Of a stretch of 9,520 nt of DNA, positions 1-5,827 are shown piece after piece; the stretch's first letter is position 1, and each line of letters begins with the position of its first letter. Under the pieces are notes generated by a model. It had not been told where the DNA came from, did not search any database, and worked only from the letters and a program-made list of their open reading frames with translations. The translations under genes were made by a program, and so were the position numbers. Origin of the DNA: Deltaproteobacteria bacterium (GTDB lineage Bacteria; Desulfobacterota; BSN033; UBA1163). The stretch is taken from positions 1-9,520 of the forward strand of contig VGRU01000139.1 of assembly GCA_016875255.1 (NCBI GenBank). The letters run 5' to 3'.

Positions 1-199
1 GGGAGTCGATGGAAAGGGCTTTCGATATCTGAATGACCGCTGCAACGGGAGGGATGGTTTTTCCCTCTTCAATCTCACGGAGATAACGGTGTGAAAGTCC
101 GGTTTTGTTGGCAAGGGTTTCAAACGAAAGCTTTCTCAGTTGCCGGAGCTGTTTCATCTTCGCCCCAAAAGATTTTTCATCCACCTTCTTCGTGACCAT
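1..199 (-). CDS. XRE-family helix-turn-helix transcriptional regulator, N-terminal part (runs off the left edge)
   Basis: The minus strand reads from an ATG at 199-197 through the window edge without a stop, giving 66 residues. They begin MVTKKVDEKSFGAK and continue with the classic XRE/Cro-C1 fold: KMKQLRQLRKLSFETLA, then the recognition-helix stretch KTGLSHRYLREIEEGK (about residues 30-45), then the closing helix PPVAAVIQISKAL. A strong Shine-Dalgarno AAGGAGG at 204-210 sits 4-5 bases before the ATG and fixes the start. XRE proteins bind DNA as dimers and often repress their own gene. Many of this N-terminal style carry a C-terminal cupin sensor domain, but the rest lies outside the window, so the effector is unknown. 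It is divergent from the DUF2007/ferritin-like pair, so it may control that side as well (inference). Confidence 0.88.
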   Translation of the reverse strand, partial: MVTKKVDEKSFGAKMKQLRQLRKLSFETLANKTGLSHRYLREIEEGKTIPPVAAVIQISKALSIDS

Positions 200-237
200 A
201 TCGCCTCCTTGCTACCGGATTGGATTTATGCTCTTCC

Positions 238-265
238 ATTATAATCTCAATTATACATTTTTCAA
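238..265 (-). promoter_or_regulatory. Sigma70-type promoter for the XRE regulator
   Basis: On the minus strand a TTGAAA box (265-260, five of six consensus bases) is followed after 16 bases by a perfect TATAAT (243-238). Transcription would begin near 231, giving a leader of about 30 nt before the start codon at 199. A second TATAAT at 255-250 is too close to this -35 box to use it. Seen directly in the sequence; activity is inferred. Confidence 0.6.
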
Positions 266-317
266 CTGAATTTTTCATGCCACCTGAGGTATAAAAGAAA
301 AAATAAAAAAATATGCT

Positions 318-349
318 TTGGGTTATGGCTCTTTCATTATATAATGAAA
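318..349 (+). promoter_or_regulatory. Rightward promoter with an 18-bp palindrome over the -10 box
   Basis: Positions 332-349 read TTTCATTATATAATGAAA, a perfect 18-bp palindrome. The TATAAT at 340-345 lies inside it. The best -35 match is a weak TTGGGT at 318-323 with a 16-base spacer. A symmetric site over the -10 element is the usual place for a dimeric repressor, and the divergent XRE protein is the natural candidate, though nothing here proves it. It would drive the DUF2007-like and ferritin-like genes. An A/T-rich palindrome can also arise from an AT-rich promoter alone. Confidence 0.45.
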
Positions 350-376
350 TACTGCCGGCTTTTGTGTGGGTATATC

Positions 377-400
377 CCCCCTCTTAAGAGTAAGAGGGGG
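377..400. repeat. Perfect 10-bp inverted repeat in the leader of the DUF2007-like gene
   Basis: CCCCCTCTTA at 377-386 and TAAGAGGGGG at 391-400 are exact reverse complements around the 4-base loop AGAG. The right arm is followed by a similar purine-rich word, TGAGGGGGAG. If transcribed from the upstream promoter, this hairpin would sit in the 5' leader about 38 bases before the start codon. There is no T-run after it, so it is not a standard terminator. The words resemble dispersed intergenic repeats in related genomes (inference). Confidence 0.55.
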
Positions 401-437
401 TGAGGGGGAGTTATGAATAATGAAAAAGGAGTTCAGA

Positions 438-689
438 ATGTCACGCTGGGTTCAGGCTGGAGCGATCGATAACCGGTTTGAAGGAGACCGGGTTTCTCGG
501 GCATTGGAAGAAGCAGAGATTCCTTATATGATCAAGTCCTTTCTCGACACAGCCTATGACGGGCTTTACGTTCTCCAGAAAGGATGGGGAAGAGTGATGG
601 TTCCGGAAGAGTTTTACAATCAAGCAGAGCGGATTGTAACTGAAGTGAAGATGTTTTTTCAGAAGGAGGGAAAAGATGAGATTGAATAG
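438..689 (+). CDS. Small DUF2007-like (putative signal-transducing) protein
   Basis: This gives 83 residues from MSRWVQAG. The start at 438 is preferred over the upstream ATG at 420 because a clear AAAGGAG (425-431) sits 6 bases before it; the 420 start has no ribosome binding site. The core has the pattern of the small DUF2007 fold: an early FEGDRVSRALEEAEIPYMI helix-strand, then DGLYVLQKGWGRVMVP, then EEFYNQAERIV. There is no signal peptide or membrane segment, so it is cytosolic. Its biochemical role is unknown; the family is labelled signal-transducing only by prediction. It shares 14 bases with the downstream ferritin-like gene, so the two are almost certainly co-translated. Family assignment is from recalled pattern only. 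Confidence 0.72.
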   Translation: MSRWVQAGAIDNRFEGDRVSRALEEAEIPYMIKSFLDTAYDGLYVLQKGWGRVMVPEEFYNQAERIVTEVKMFFQKEGKDEIE

Positions 690-1125
690 CCTGGAAGAGA
701 TTTTAAGATTTGCGATACGGAAGGAGGCAGATGCGGCAACCGCTTACCGAATTGCCGCAGACCGGGCGCAACCCGGGGTCAAGAAATTCTTTGAAGAGTT
801 GGCTGAAGAAGAGGAAAAGCATAAGAAGAAGCTTGAGGCGTTCGATTTAAAGAAGATCGGCCGGGTGGAATTGAAAGAGCCCAAAGGACTGGGAATGAGT
901 GAAAGAATGGATGATATCCCCTTCGGCCCGGAACTGACCTATGAGGAACTTCTCCGAATGGCGATTAAGAATGAGGAGAAGTCCCAGAATCTTTACACCT
1001 CGACCGCAAAACTGGTTACGGATTCAAACCTGAAGAAATTATTGTTGATTCTCGCCCAGGAAGAGTCAACCCATAAGGCGAGACTGGAAAAGATTTATGA
1101 TGATGAGATTTTGACGGAGTTTTAA
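676..1125 (+). CDS. Ferritin-like diiron protein (rubrerythrin-related, two helical repeats)
   Basis: 149 residues, nearly all helical, built from two similar halves. The first half has AIRKE17 seven residues before Y24, then LAEEEE46KHxxxLE with E46xxH49. The second has AIKNE100 seven residues before Y107, then LAQEE130STH133KARLE. E17, E46, H49, E100, E130 and H133 are therefore the likely iron ligands of a four-helix-bundle diiron site. No rubredoxin CxxC domain is present, so this is the short ferritin-like form rather than full rubrerythrin. Members of the family reduce peroxide or handle iron in anaerobes; the substrate here is not shown. An AGGAGGG (about 664-670) precedes the ATG at 676, and the gene overlaps the DUF2007-like gene by 14 bases. 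Confidence 0.88.
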   Translation: MRLNSLEEILRFAIRKEADAATAYRIAADRAQPGVKKFFEELAEEEEKHKKKLEAFDLKKIGRVELKEPKGLGMSERMDDIPFGPELTYEELLRMAIKNEEKSQNLYTSTAKLVTDSNLKKLLLILAQEESTHKARLEKIYDDEILTEF

Positions 1126-1142
1126 ACCTAAAATCGAAAAAT

Positions 1143-1211
1143 AGGTTAAGGTTAAGGCTCAGGTTAAGGCCAATGCATTTGTTATTTAAGTCTTGACCTC
1201 AACCTTAACCT
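1143..1211. repeat. Inverted repeat built of GGTTAAGG words
   Basis: In the 117-base gap after the ferritin-like gene, AGGTTAAGGTT (1143-1153) is the exact reverse complement of AACCTTAACCT (1201-1211). The arms extend to about 15 bp with one mismatch. The left side also holds direct iterations of the same word (GGTTAAGG at 1144, 1150 with drift, and 1162). The T/A-rich middle (1171-1190) would be the loop. There is no T-run after the right arm. It may be a decayed mobile repeat or a folded transcript end. Confidence 0.6.
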
Positions 1212-1242
1212 CATCCTCATACTTTGTTTCAGGGGGTTCGAG

Positions 1243-1629
1243 ATGATACCGGGATTGATGGGAAAAGCTGAGATGATTGTGAAAGAAGAGGATTTGGTGA
1301 GTCAGTTGGGAGATCTACCGATCCATGTTCTCTCAACCCCGAGGCTGATTCAACTGATGGAGGAAGCGGCAGTTAACGCCATTCAGGAGATCATCCCTCC
1401 TGACCAATTGAGCCTCGGAACACAGGTTAAAATCAAACACCTGTCCGCCACCCCTCTTGGGATGAAAGTGACAGGCAATGCTATTCTGAAGGAGGTTCAT
1501 AAGAATCGACTCCTCTTTTTGGTAGATGCCTATGATGAGAAGGAGAAGGTTGCCGAAGGAGAGCATGAACGGGTTCTCGTTTCCAAAGAACATTTTAATC
1601 AAAAGGTTGAAAAGAAGAGGGCAGGGTGA
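1243..1629 (+). CDS. FlK-like acyl-CoA thioesterase (hotdog fold)
   Basis: 128 residues. The sequence follows the fluoroacetyl-CoA thioesterase (FlK) type of hotdog protein: STPRLIQLMEEAA helix, LGTQVKIKHLSATPLG strand, then a final barrel ending GEHERVLVSKEHF. In Streptomyces cattleya FlK the catalytic residues are Thr42, Glu50 and His76. Here T32, E40 and H66 have exactly the same spacing (8 and 26), so the active site looks intact. The real substrate is unknown; most bacterial relatives are uncharacterised and need not act on fluoroacetyl-CoA. A GGGGG-rich ribosome site at 1232-1236 precedes the ATG. The stop overlaps the GTG start of archease by 4 bases, implying translational coupling. 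The link to RNA repair is not obvious and may simply reflect shared transcription. Confidence 0.85.
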   Translation: MIPGLMGKAEMIVKEEDLVSQLGDLPIHVLSTPRLIQLMEEAAVNAIQEIIPPDQLSLGTQVKIKHLSATPLGMKVTGNAILKEVHKNRLLFLVDAYDEKEKVAEGEHERVLVSKEHFNQKVEKKRAG

Positions 1630-2090
1630 TCCGCAGTTCATCTTCGAATGCAGGAGAAAAGGCCCAAAAGAGAAAGAAGCGTTTTGAAATCCTGGACCAC
1701 ACAGCAGATATAGGGTTGATCGTGTATGGCGGGGACCTCAAGACGCTTTTTGAGAATGCGGGCGAAGCCTTCTTCCAGCTCATAACCGATTTGAAGAGGG
1801 TGAGGCAGAAGGAAGAAAGGAAGGTTGAACTAAAAGGAGAGAGTCTGGAGCGGCTGATGGTCGATTGGTTAAACGAGCTTCTCTATCTCCATGATGTGGA
1901 GAATCTATTGTTTAGGAAGTTTAAGGTAGAAGCGGTCGGAGAGGAAGGATTGAAGGCCAGGGTAAAAGGGGAGGTTTTTGAGGCAGAGCGACATATCATC
2001 AAGACCGGAGTGAAGGCTGTCACCCACCATCAGATACAGGTTAGAAAAGAGGATGGTGGATGGAGAGCACAGGTTATTCTGGATCTGTGA
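1626..2090 (+). CDS. Archease, activator of the RNA ligase RtcB
   Basis: 154 residues from a GTG at 1626 overlapping the thioesterase stop (GTGA). No other ATG, GTG or TTG exists in frame before the conserved core, so this start is forced. It gives an unusual basic and serine-rich tail of about 18 residues (SSSSNAGEKAQKRKKR) that typical archease lacks. The core then begins FEILDHTADIGL, the archease signature whose HTAD aspartate (D28) belongs to the metal site. It continues through GEAFFQLITD, LMVDWLNELLYLHD and VKAVTHHQIQV, and ends at the family's usual VILDL tail. Archease speeds guanylylation and turnover of RtcB, and rtcB begins 179 bases downstream, the usual pairing. It is cytosolic. 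Confidence 0.95.
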   Translation: MIRSSSSNAGEKAQKRKKRFEILDHTADIGLIVYGGDLKTLFENAGEAFFQLITDLKRVRQKEERKVELKGESLERLMVDWLNELLYLHDVENLLFRKFKVEAVGEEGLKARVKGEVFEAERHIIKTGVKAVTHHQIQVRKEDGGWRAQVILDL

Positions 2091-2117
2091 TTGGTGAATG
2101 GATCGAATTAAATTGAT

Positions 2118-2234
2118 CGGTTAAGGTTATGGCTACGAAGCCCGTTTCGTCATTCGGTAACGGTTACGTTTAAAAGAATTAAACACGACAGACGCAGCCT
2201 TTTATAGACGATACGGGCCTCGTTACCCTTACCG
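2118..2234. repeat. Structured intergenic region with imperfect inverted repeats before rtcB
   Basis: The 179-base gap between archease and rtcB has outer arms around CGGTTAAGG...GAAGCCCG (2118-2144) and CGGGCCTCGTTACCCTTACCG (2214-2234) that are reverse complements with gaps. Inside lie smaller hairpins: ACGAA/TTCGT (2135-2150) and GTTTAA/TTAAAC (2168-2184). The left arm reuses the GGTTAAGG word of the repeat at 1143-1211. No promoter of good quality was found. rtcB has its own ribosome site AAGGGGTG at 2255-2262. Confidence 0.45.
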
Positions 2235-2269
2235 TTTGACTTTCTTTTCTATACAAGGGGTGATCAACC

Positions 2270-3724
2270 ATGACATCAGACGAAAAAATCAAAATTCAGA
2301 AGATAGATGATTATCGGTGGAGGATCCCTCGCGAGGGGAAGATGAAAACCGATGGCATCGTCTATGCCGATGAACGGATGTTTGAGGATATCCAGAAAGA
2401 TAAAAGCCTGGCACAGGTGGCCAATGTCGCATGGCTGCCCGGCATCGTGGGCCAATCCCTGGCCATGCCGGATATTCACTGGGGCTATGGGTTTCCCATC
2501 GGCGGCGTGGCTGCCTTCGATTTGAATGATGGGATTGTCTCACCCGGAGGGGTTGGATATGATATCAACTGAGGTGTAAGGCTGATGCGCTCAGGTCTGA
2601 GCCGCAAAGACATTCAGGGAAGGATGAAGGATCTGGTGGATGGACTTTTCATCAACATCCCTTCGGGTGTGGGTTCCCATCGAAAGGACCTGAAGCTGAA
2701 TAGAGAGGAGCAGAGGCAGGTCTTGAAAAAAGGGGCGAGGTGGGCAGTTGAGAAGGGTTTTGGCACAGCAGAGGATATCGAACATATCGAGGAATTAGGT
2801 TGCATCGAAGGCGCTGATCCGGACCTTATCTCCGAGAGAGCAATGGAAAGAGGGAGGGCGCAATTGGGGACGTTAGGTTCGGGAAACCATTTCGTTGAAG
2901 TGGGTTATGTGGCCGAGGTATTTGACGATGATATTGCCCGGACATTGGGGTTATGGAAGGATCAGGTGACCGTCCTCGTCCACACGGGTTCAAGGGGATT
3001 GGGACACCAGGTCTGTGATGATTATATCCGGGTGATGATGGATGCTGCCCGAAAATATCGGATCGAACTTCCGGACCCTCAGCTCTGTTGTGCTCCGGTC
3101 TCTTCCCCGGAAGGTGAGCAATATCTAAAAGCGATGGCCTGTGCAGCGAACTATGCTTTCACGAACCGGCAGATGATTTCACACTGGGTGAGGGAAACAT
3201 TCGAACAGGTCCTTCAGAAGAGTCCAAGGGATATTAAACTCGATTTGGTCTACGATGTCTGCCATAATATTGCAAAGGTCGAAACGCATACGGTCAACGG
3301 GGAGAAAAAGAAGCTCTGTGTCCATAGAAAGGGAGCGACCCGAGCCTTTCCTCCAAACCACAGGGATATTCCACGAGATTACCAATCGATTGGCCAGCCT
3401 GTCCTCATCCCGGGTGACATGGGCAGGTGTTCTTATGTGTTGATCGGGACGGAAAGGGCGATGAAAGAGACGTTCGGCTCCACCTGTCACGGAGCAGGAA
3501 GGGTGATGAGCCGCCATCAGGCCATCAAGACGGCAAAGGGAAGGTCGGTAGTGAGGGAGATGGAGGATCAGGGGATCATCGTGAAGGGAGCAAGCCGGGG
3601 GACAATAGAGGAAGAGATTCCCGAGGCCTATAAAGATGTGAGCGATGTGGTGAATGTGGTTCACCATGCAGGCATCAGCCTGAAGGTGGTCAAACTGGTG
3701 CCCATGGGAGTGATTAAAGGATAA
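2270..3724 (+). CDS. rtcB: RNA-splicing ligase RtcB, selenoprotein with Sec101 at the metal-binding cysteine
   Basis: One frame of 484 residues, interrupted only by TGA at 2570-2572. The text around it reads [17 protein letters not shown], and every ordinary RtcB has cysteine there. RtcB joins 2',3'-cyclic phosphate (or 3'-phosphate) RNA ends to 5'-hydroxyl ends using GTP and two Mn ions. The other active-site residues fit the Pyrococcus horikoshii enzyme (Asp95, Cys98, Asn202, His203, His234, His329, guanylylated His404) with a near-constant shift: D98, U101, N206, H207 (GSGNHF), H238 (VHTGSRG), H332 (YDVCHN), H407 (STCHGAGR). Length matches the long archaeal-type form (about 480). A SECIS-like hairpin follows the TGA, so readthrough as selenocysteine is the best reading. 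The reverse view, two genes with a restart at ATG 2585, would separate the metal ligand and N-domain from the nucleotidyl site. Archease upstream supports the function. Confidence 0.93.
2586..2606 (+). promoter_or_regulatory. Bacterial SECIS element for selenocysteine at 2570-2572
   Basis: GCTCA (2589-2593) pairs with TGAGC (2598-2602) around the loop GGTC (2594-2597). TGC (2586-2588) pairs with GCA (2604-2606) below a single bulged C (2603), so the stem has 8 base pairs. The loop with its closing pair, A-GGUC-U, equals that of the E. coli fdhF SECIS, whose G23 and U24 are read by SelB. Counting the T of TGA as 1, the loop G and U here fall at 26 and 27, three bases further than in fdhF, within the tolerated range. 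The element lies inside the coding sequence, as is normal in bacteria. Confidence 0.85.
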
Positions 3725-3740
3725 TCGGAAAGTGGAAAGT

Positions 3741-3784
3741 GGAGAGTAGAGGGTAGTTTTTTTCATGACCACCTGCCACTCTCC
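3741..3784. repeat. Degenerate hairpin of GTGGAGAG-type words between rtcB and the DUF1786 gene
   Basis: The 80-base gap holds iterated purine words (GGAAAGTGGAAAGTGGAGAG from 3727) facing pyrimidine-rich complements. GGAGAG (3741-3746) pairs with CTCTCC (3779-3784), and GGTAG (3752-3756) can pair with CTGCC (3773-3777), leaving a loop that contains TTTTTTT (3757-3763). An alternative pairing is GTAGAGG (3746-3752) with CCTCTAC (3787-3793). The T-run is in the loop and not after the stem, so it is not a clear terminator. Confidence 0.45.
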
Positions 3785-3804
3785 GTCCTCTACATACGAG
3801 CAAA

Positions 3805-4851
3805 ATGAGAATACTGGCGATTGATGTTGGGGCAGGGACACAGGACATTCTCCTTTTCGATTCCGAGAAGAAGATCGAAAATTGCACCAGCCTCGTTCTG
3901 CCAACACCATCGAAAATCCTTGCAGAGAGATTGATAAAAATAGAAAGCGATCTCTATGTCCGCGGGGATACGATCGGAGGGGGATCGCTTTCACGGGCTA
4001 TTCTCAGCCACCTCAAGAAGGGTTATCGGGTGGCGATGGAGGAATCCGCCGCTTTTTCGATTCGCAATGATTTAGATGAGGTCAGGTCAATGGGGGTCGA
4101 AGTGGGAAGTAATCCTTCCCCCGGCCATTTTCAGGAGTTGGAGATATGTGAGATCGATCTGGGCCTCCTTAGCCATTTCCTTACCCAATTTGGAGAAGAT
4201 TTTAACTTTGATGTCATTGCAGTAGCCGTTCAGGACCACGGCGTGGCTCCGAAAGGGGTTTCAGATCGGACGTTCCGTTTCGACCAAATGGAGGCGATGC
4301 TACGAAAAGATAACAGGCCCGAGTCATTTCACTTCATAGAGGGTTCCATCCCGGATTATTATCTCCGGATGAAATCAGCAGTAAAAGCGGTGAGAAGAAC
4401 CTTCTCATCGCCTATTCTGGTGATGGACACTGCTTTTTCTGCTATTTTAGGGTGCATGGACGAAATTGAAGGGCCATCTCTGGTCGTCAATGTGGGGAAC
4501 GGGCATACCATTGCCGCGCTCCTGATCAATAGGAAGATTGAAGGGCTCTATGAACACCATACCCATGAATTGACTCCGGAGAAATTGGAGAATCACCTTC
4601 GTTTATTCCTTCATGGTGAATTAAGCAGGGAGGAGGTATTTGAGGATAATGGCCATGGAGTCATCACATCGACTCCATTTTTTGGAGAGGTATCCATACG
4701 GGTCACCGGTCCAAACCGCGATCTCTTTAAAAAAACTTTTTTTCATTATACCTATGCGGCTCCGGGAGGAAATACGATGATGACAGGTCCCATGGGTTTG
4801 GTGAAAGCCACCCAATACAGATTCGGTAATTCACACCCTCCAAAGCTTTAG
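3805..4851 (+). CDS. DUF1786 family protein, ASKHA-like (often labelled pyruvate formate-lyase activating-enzyme-related)
   Basis: 348 residues starting MRILAIDVGAGTQDILLFD. DVGAGTQD resembles the phosphate-1 loop of the actin/sugar kinase/Hsp70 superfamily. A second glycine-rich element, VVNVGNGHTIAALL (about residues 231-244), suits the phosphate-2 position, which suggests a nucleotide-binding two-lobed protein. Other conserved-looking parts are GGGSLSRAI and AVQDHGVAP. The database label tying it to pyruvate formate-lyase activation has no support in the sequence: no CxxxCxxC radical-SAM motif is present. The function is unknown. The ribosome site before ATG 3805 is weak. It lies 80 bases after rtcB in the same direction and could be co-transcribed. 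No membrane segment is seen. Confidence 0.8.
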   Translation: MRILAIDVGAGTQDILLFDSEKKIENCTSLVLPTPSKILAERLIKIESDLYVRGDTIGGGSLSRAILSHLKKGYRVAMEESAAFSIRNDLDEVRSMGVEVGSNPSPGHFQELEICEIDLGLLSHFLTQFGEDFNFDVIAVAVQDHGVAPKGVSDRTFRFDQMEAMLRKDNRPESFHFIEGSIPDYYLRMKSAVKAVRRTFSSPILVMDTAFSAILGCMDEIEGPSLVVNVGNGHTIAALLINRKIEGLYEHHTHELTPEKLENHLRLFLHGELSREEVFEDNGHGVITSTPFFGEVSIRVTGPNRDLFKKTFFHYTYAAPGGNTMMTGPMGLVKATQYRFGNSHPPKL

Positions 4852-4970
4852 CAAAGAAGCGCCTCCTGATTACTGGTTCCTCAGGAAATTGCCATAAAAT
4901 TAAATTTTTGGTATAACTGGGTTAACCTTGGGAGGGGTGATTTAAACAGATGCTGTGAGCGGGAAGTATT

Positions 4971-5019
4971 GTATTTCTTGAAAATACCTTGACAGAGTAT
5001 TATCCCCACAATAGAATAC
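4971..5019 (+). promoter_or_regulatory. Paired GTATT/AATAC inverted repeats around the abiE promoter (candidate AbiEi operator)
   Basis: GTATTT (4971-4976) and AAATAC (4982-4987) form one inverted repeat ending just before the -35 box. GTATT (4997-5001) and AATAC (5015-5019) form a second that covers the spacer and the -10 box. A further GTATT lies at 4966-4970. Characterised AbiEi antitoxins repress their operon by binding inverted repeats in the promoter, so these are the natural candidate sites here. Seen in sequence; binding is inferred. Confidence 0.5.
4989..5017 (+). promoter_or_regulatory. Near-consensus sigma70 promoter of the abiE pair
   Basis: TTGACA (4989-4994) is a perfect -35 box. 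After an optimal 17-base spacer comes TAGAAT (5012-5017), five of six -10 bases. Transcription would begin about 7 bases on, at or beside the A of the AbiEi ATG (5024). No Shine-Dalgarno sequence lies between the -10 box and that ATG, consistent with a leaderless message. Confidence 0.75.
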
Positions 5020-5023
5020 CACC

Positions 5024-5827
5024 ATGAAAGAGAAGCTTGGAAGGATAGAAACGCAATTCTTTGCATATGTCCAGATGCGGCAGATGCGGATGGTGCGGAC
5101 CGGCGATCTGGCGGTTTCGGTGCTGCGCCTCTCGCCGGATCAGGAGCGGAAACTGTTGAGCCGTCTGGCGCGCGGCGGGCTGATCGCGCGTGTTCGGCAG
5201 GGCCTGTATCTCGTGCCGCAACACCTGCCCCTGGGTGGAGCATGGACGCCGACCGAGGCAGAGGCATTGAATGCGCTGATGAAGGATAGAAAAGGGGCCT
5301 ACCAGATCTGCGGTCCGAACGCGTTCAACTTATACGGGTTCGACGAGCAGATTCCCAATCGGGTCTATGTCTACAACAACCGGCTCTCGGGTGACCGCCG
5401 GGTGGGAAATGTGGACATAGCTTTGATCAAAGTGGCCGATGCCCGGCTGGGTGACACTGAAGAGGTCACGATGGCGGAGGGAGAGAAAGCGGTGTACGCT
5501 TCCAGGACGCGATCGCTGGTGGACGCGATATATGACTGGTCGCGGTTCAACGGCATCCCGCGTGGCTATGAATGGATTCGCCGGGAGTTGAAGGCCGGAC
5601 GGGTGAGTGCAGCGGCGCTGGTGAAATGCACGTTGCGCTATGGCGACATAGGGGCAATCCGCCGCATGGGAGCGTTGCTGGAACGCGAAGGCATTCCGGA
5701 AATGTTGCTTCGTAAACTGGAGCGAGCGTTGAAACCGTCGACGAGTCTGATTCCATGGATTCCCACACTACCCAAGCGGGGAATCGCCAACCGTCGCTGG
5801 GGCGTGGTGCTGAATGAGCGAGCCTGA
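5024..5827 (+). CDS. abiEi: AbiEi family antitoxin / transcriptional repressor of a type IV toxin-antitoxin system
   Basis: 267 residues, usual size for the larger AbiEi class. The N-terminal 65 or so residues form a winged helix-turn-helix: FFAYVQMRQMRMVRTGDLA, then KLLSRLARGGLIARVRQGLYLVP, the typical AbiEi wing ending. The remainder (GPNAFNLYGF, VYVYNNRLSGDRRV, SRTRSLVDAIYDW) matches the C-terminal antitoxin domain. Such proteins both repress the operon and counter the AbiEii toxin without binding it stably. It overlaps the toxin gene by 14 bases. Codon choice is unlike the neighbours: 39 of 60 bases at 5101-5160 are G or C, against 25 of 60 at 6901-6960 in ogt, indicating acquisition by transfer. 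The start at 5024 has no ribosome site; later in-frame methionines (M18, M21, M23) would shorten the HTH. Confidence 0.9.
   Translation: MKEKLGRIETQFFAYVQMRQMRMVRTGDLAVSVLRLSPDQERKLLSRLARGGLIARVRQGLYLVPQHLPLGGAWTPTEAEALNALMKDRKGAYQICGPNAFNLYGFDEQIPNRVYVYNNRLSGDRRVGNVDIALIKVADARLGDTEEVTMAEGEKAVYASRTRSLVDAIYDWSRFNGIPRGYEWIRRELKAGRVSAAALVKCTLRYGDIGAIRRMGALLEREGIPEMLLRKLERALKPSTSLIPWIPTLPKRGIANRRWGVVLNERA

Noticed and set aside
377..400. Transcription terminator
   Set aside because: The stem is strong but is followed by TGAGGGGGAG rather than a T-run, and it lies between a promoter and its gene.
2270..3724. rtcB as a pseudogene, two separate genes, or a TGA-recoding genetic code
   Set aside because: Both halves are in the same frame, no other damage is visible, and the stop falls on the functional cysteine with a SECIS hairpin after it. 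Other genes here (thioesterase, archease, AbiEi, AbiEii, ogt, CheR-like) end in TGA, so TGA is a normal stop in this genome.
3179..3994. Long minus-strand open frame (271 codons) antisense to the end of rtcB and the start of the DUF1786 gene
   Set aside because: It crosses two well-supported genes and a repeat gap, has no recognisable domain, and no ribosome site. It is a by-product of codon use on the other strand.
4864..4886. Terminator after the DUF1786 gene (TCCTGA/TCAGGA)
   Set aside because: Only a 6-bp stem with an 11-base loop; the nearest T-run (4904-4909) is about 18 bases away.
4881..5267. Minus-strand open frame overlapping the abiE promoter and the start of abiEi
   Set aside because: Its protein is arginine-, alanine- and proline-rich low-complexity text typical of the antisense of G+C-rich coding DNA, and it would run through the promoter and HTH codons.
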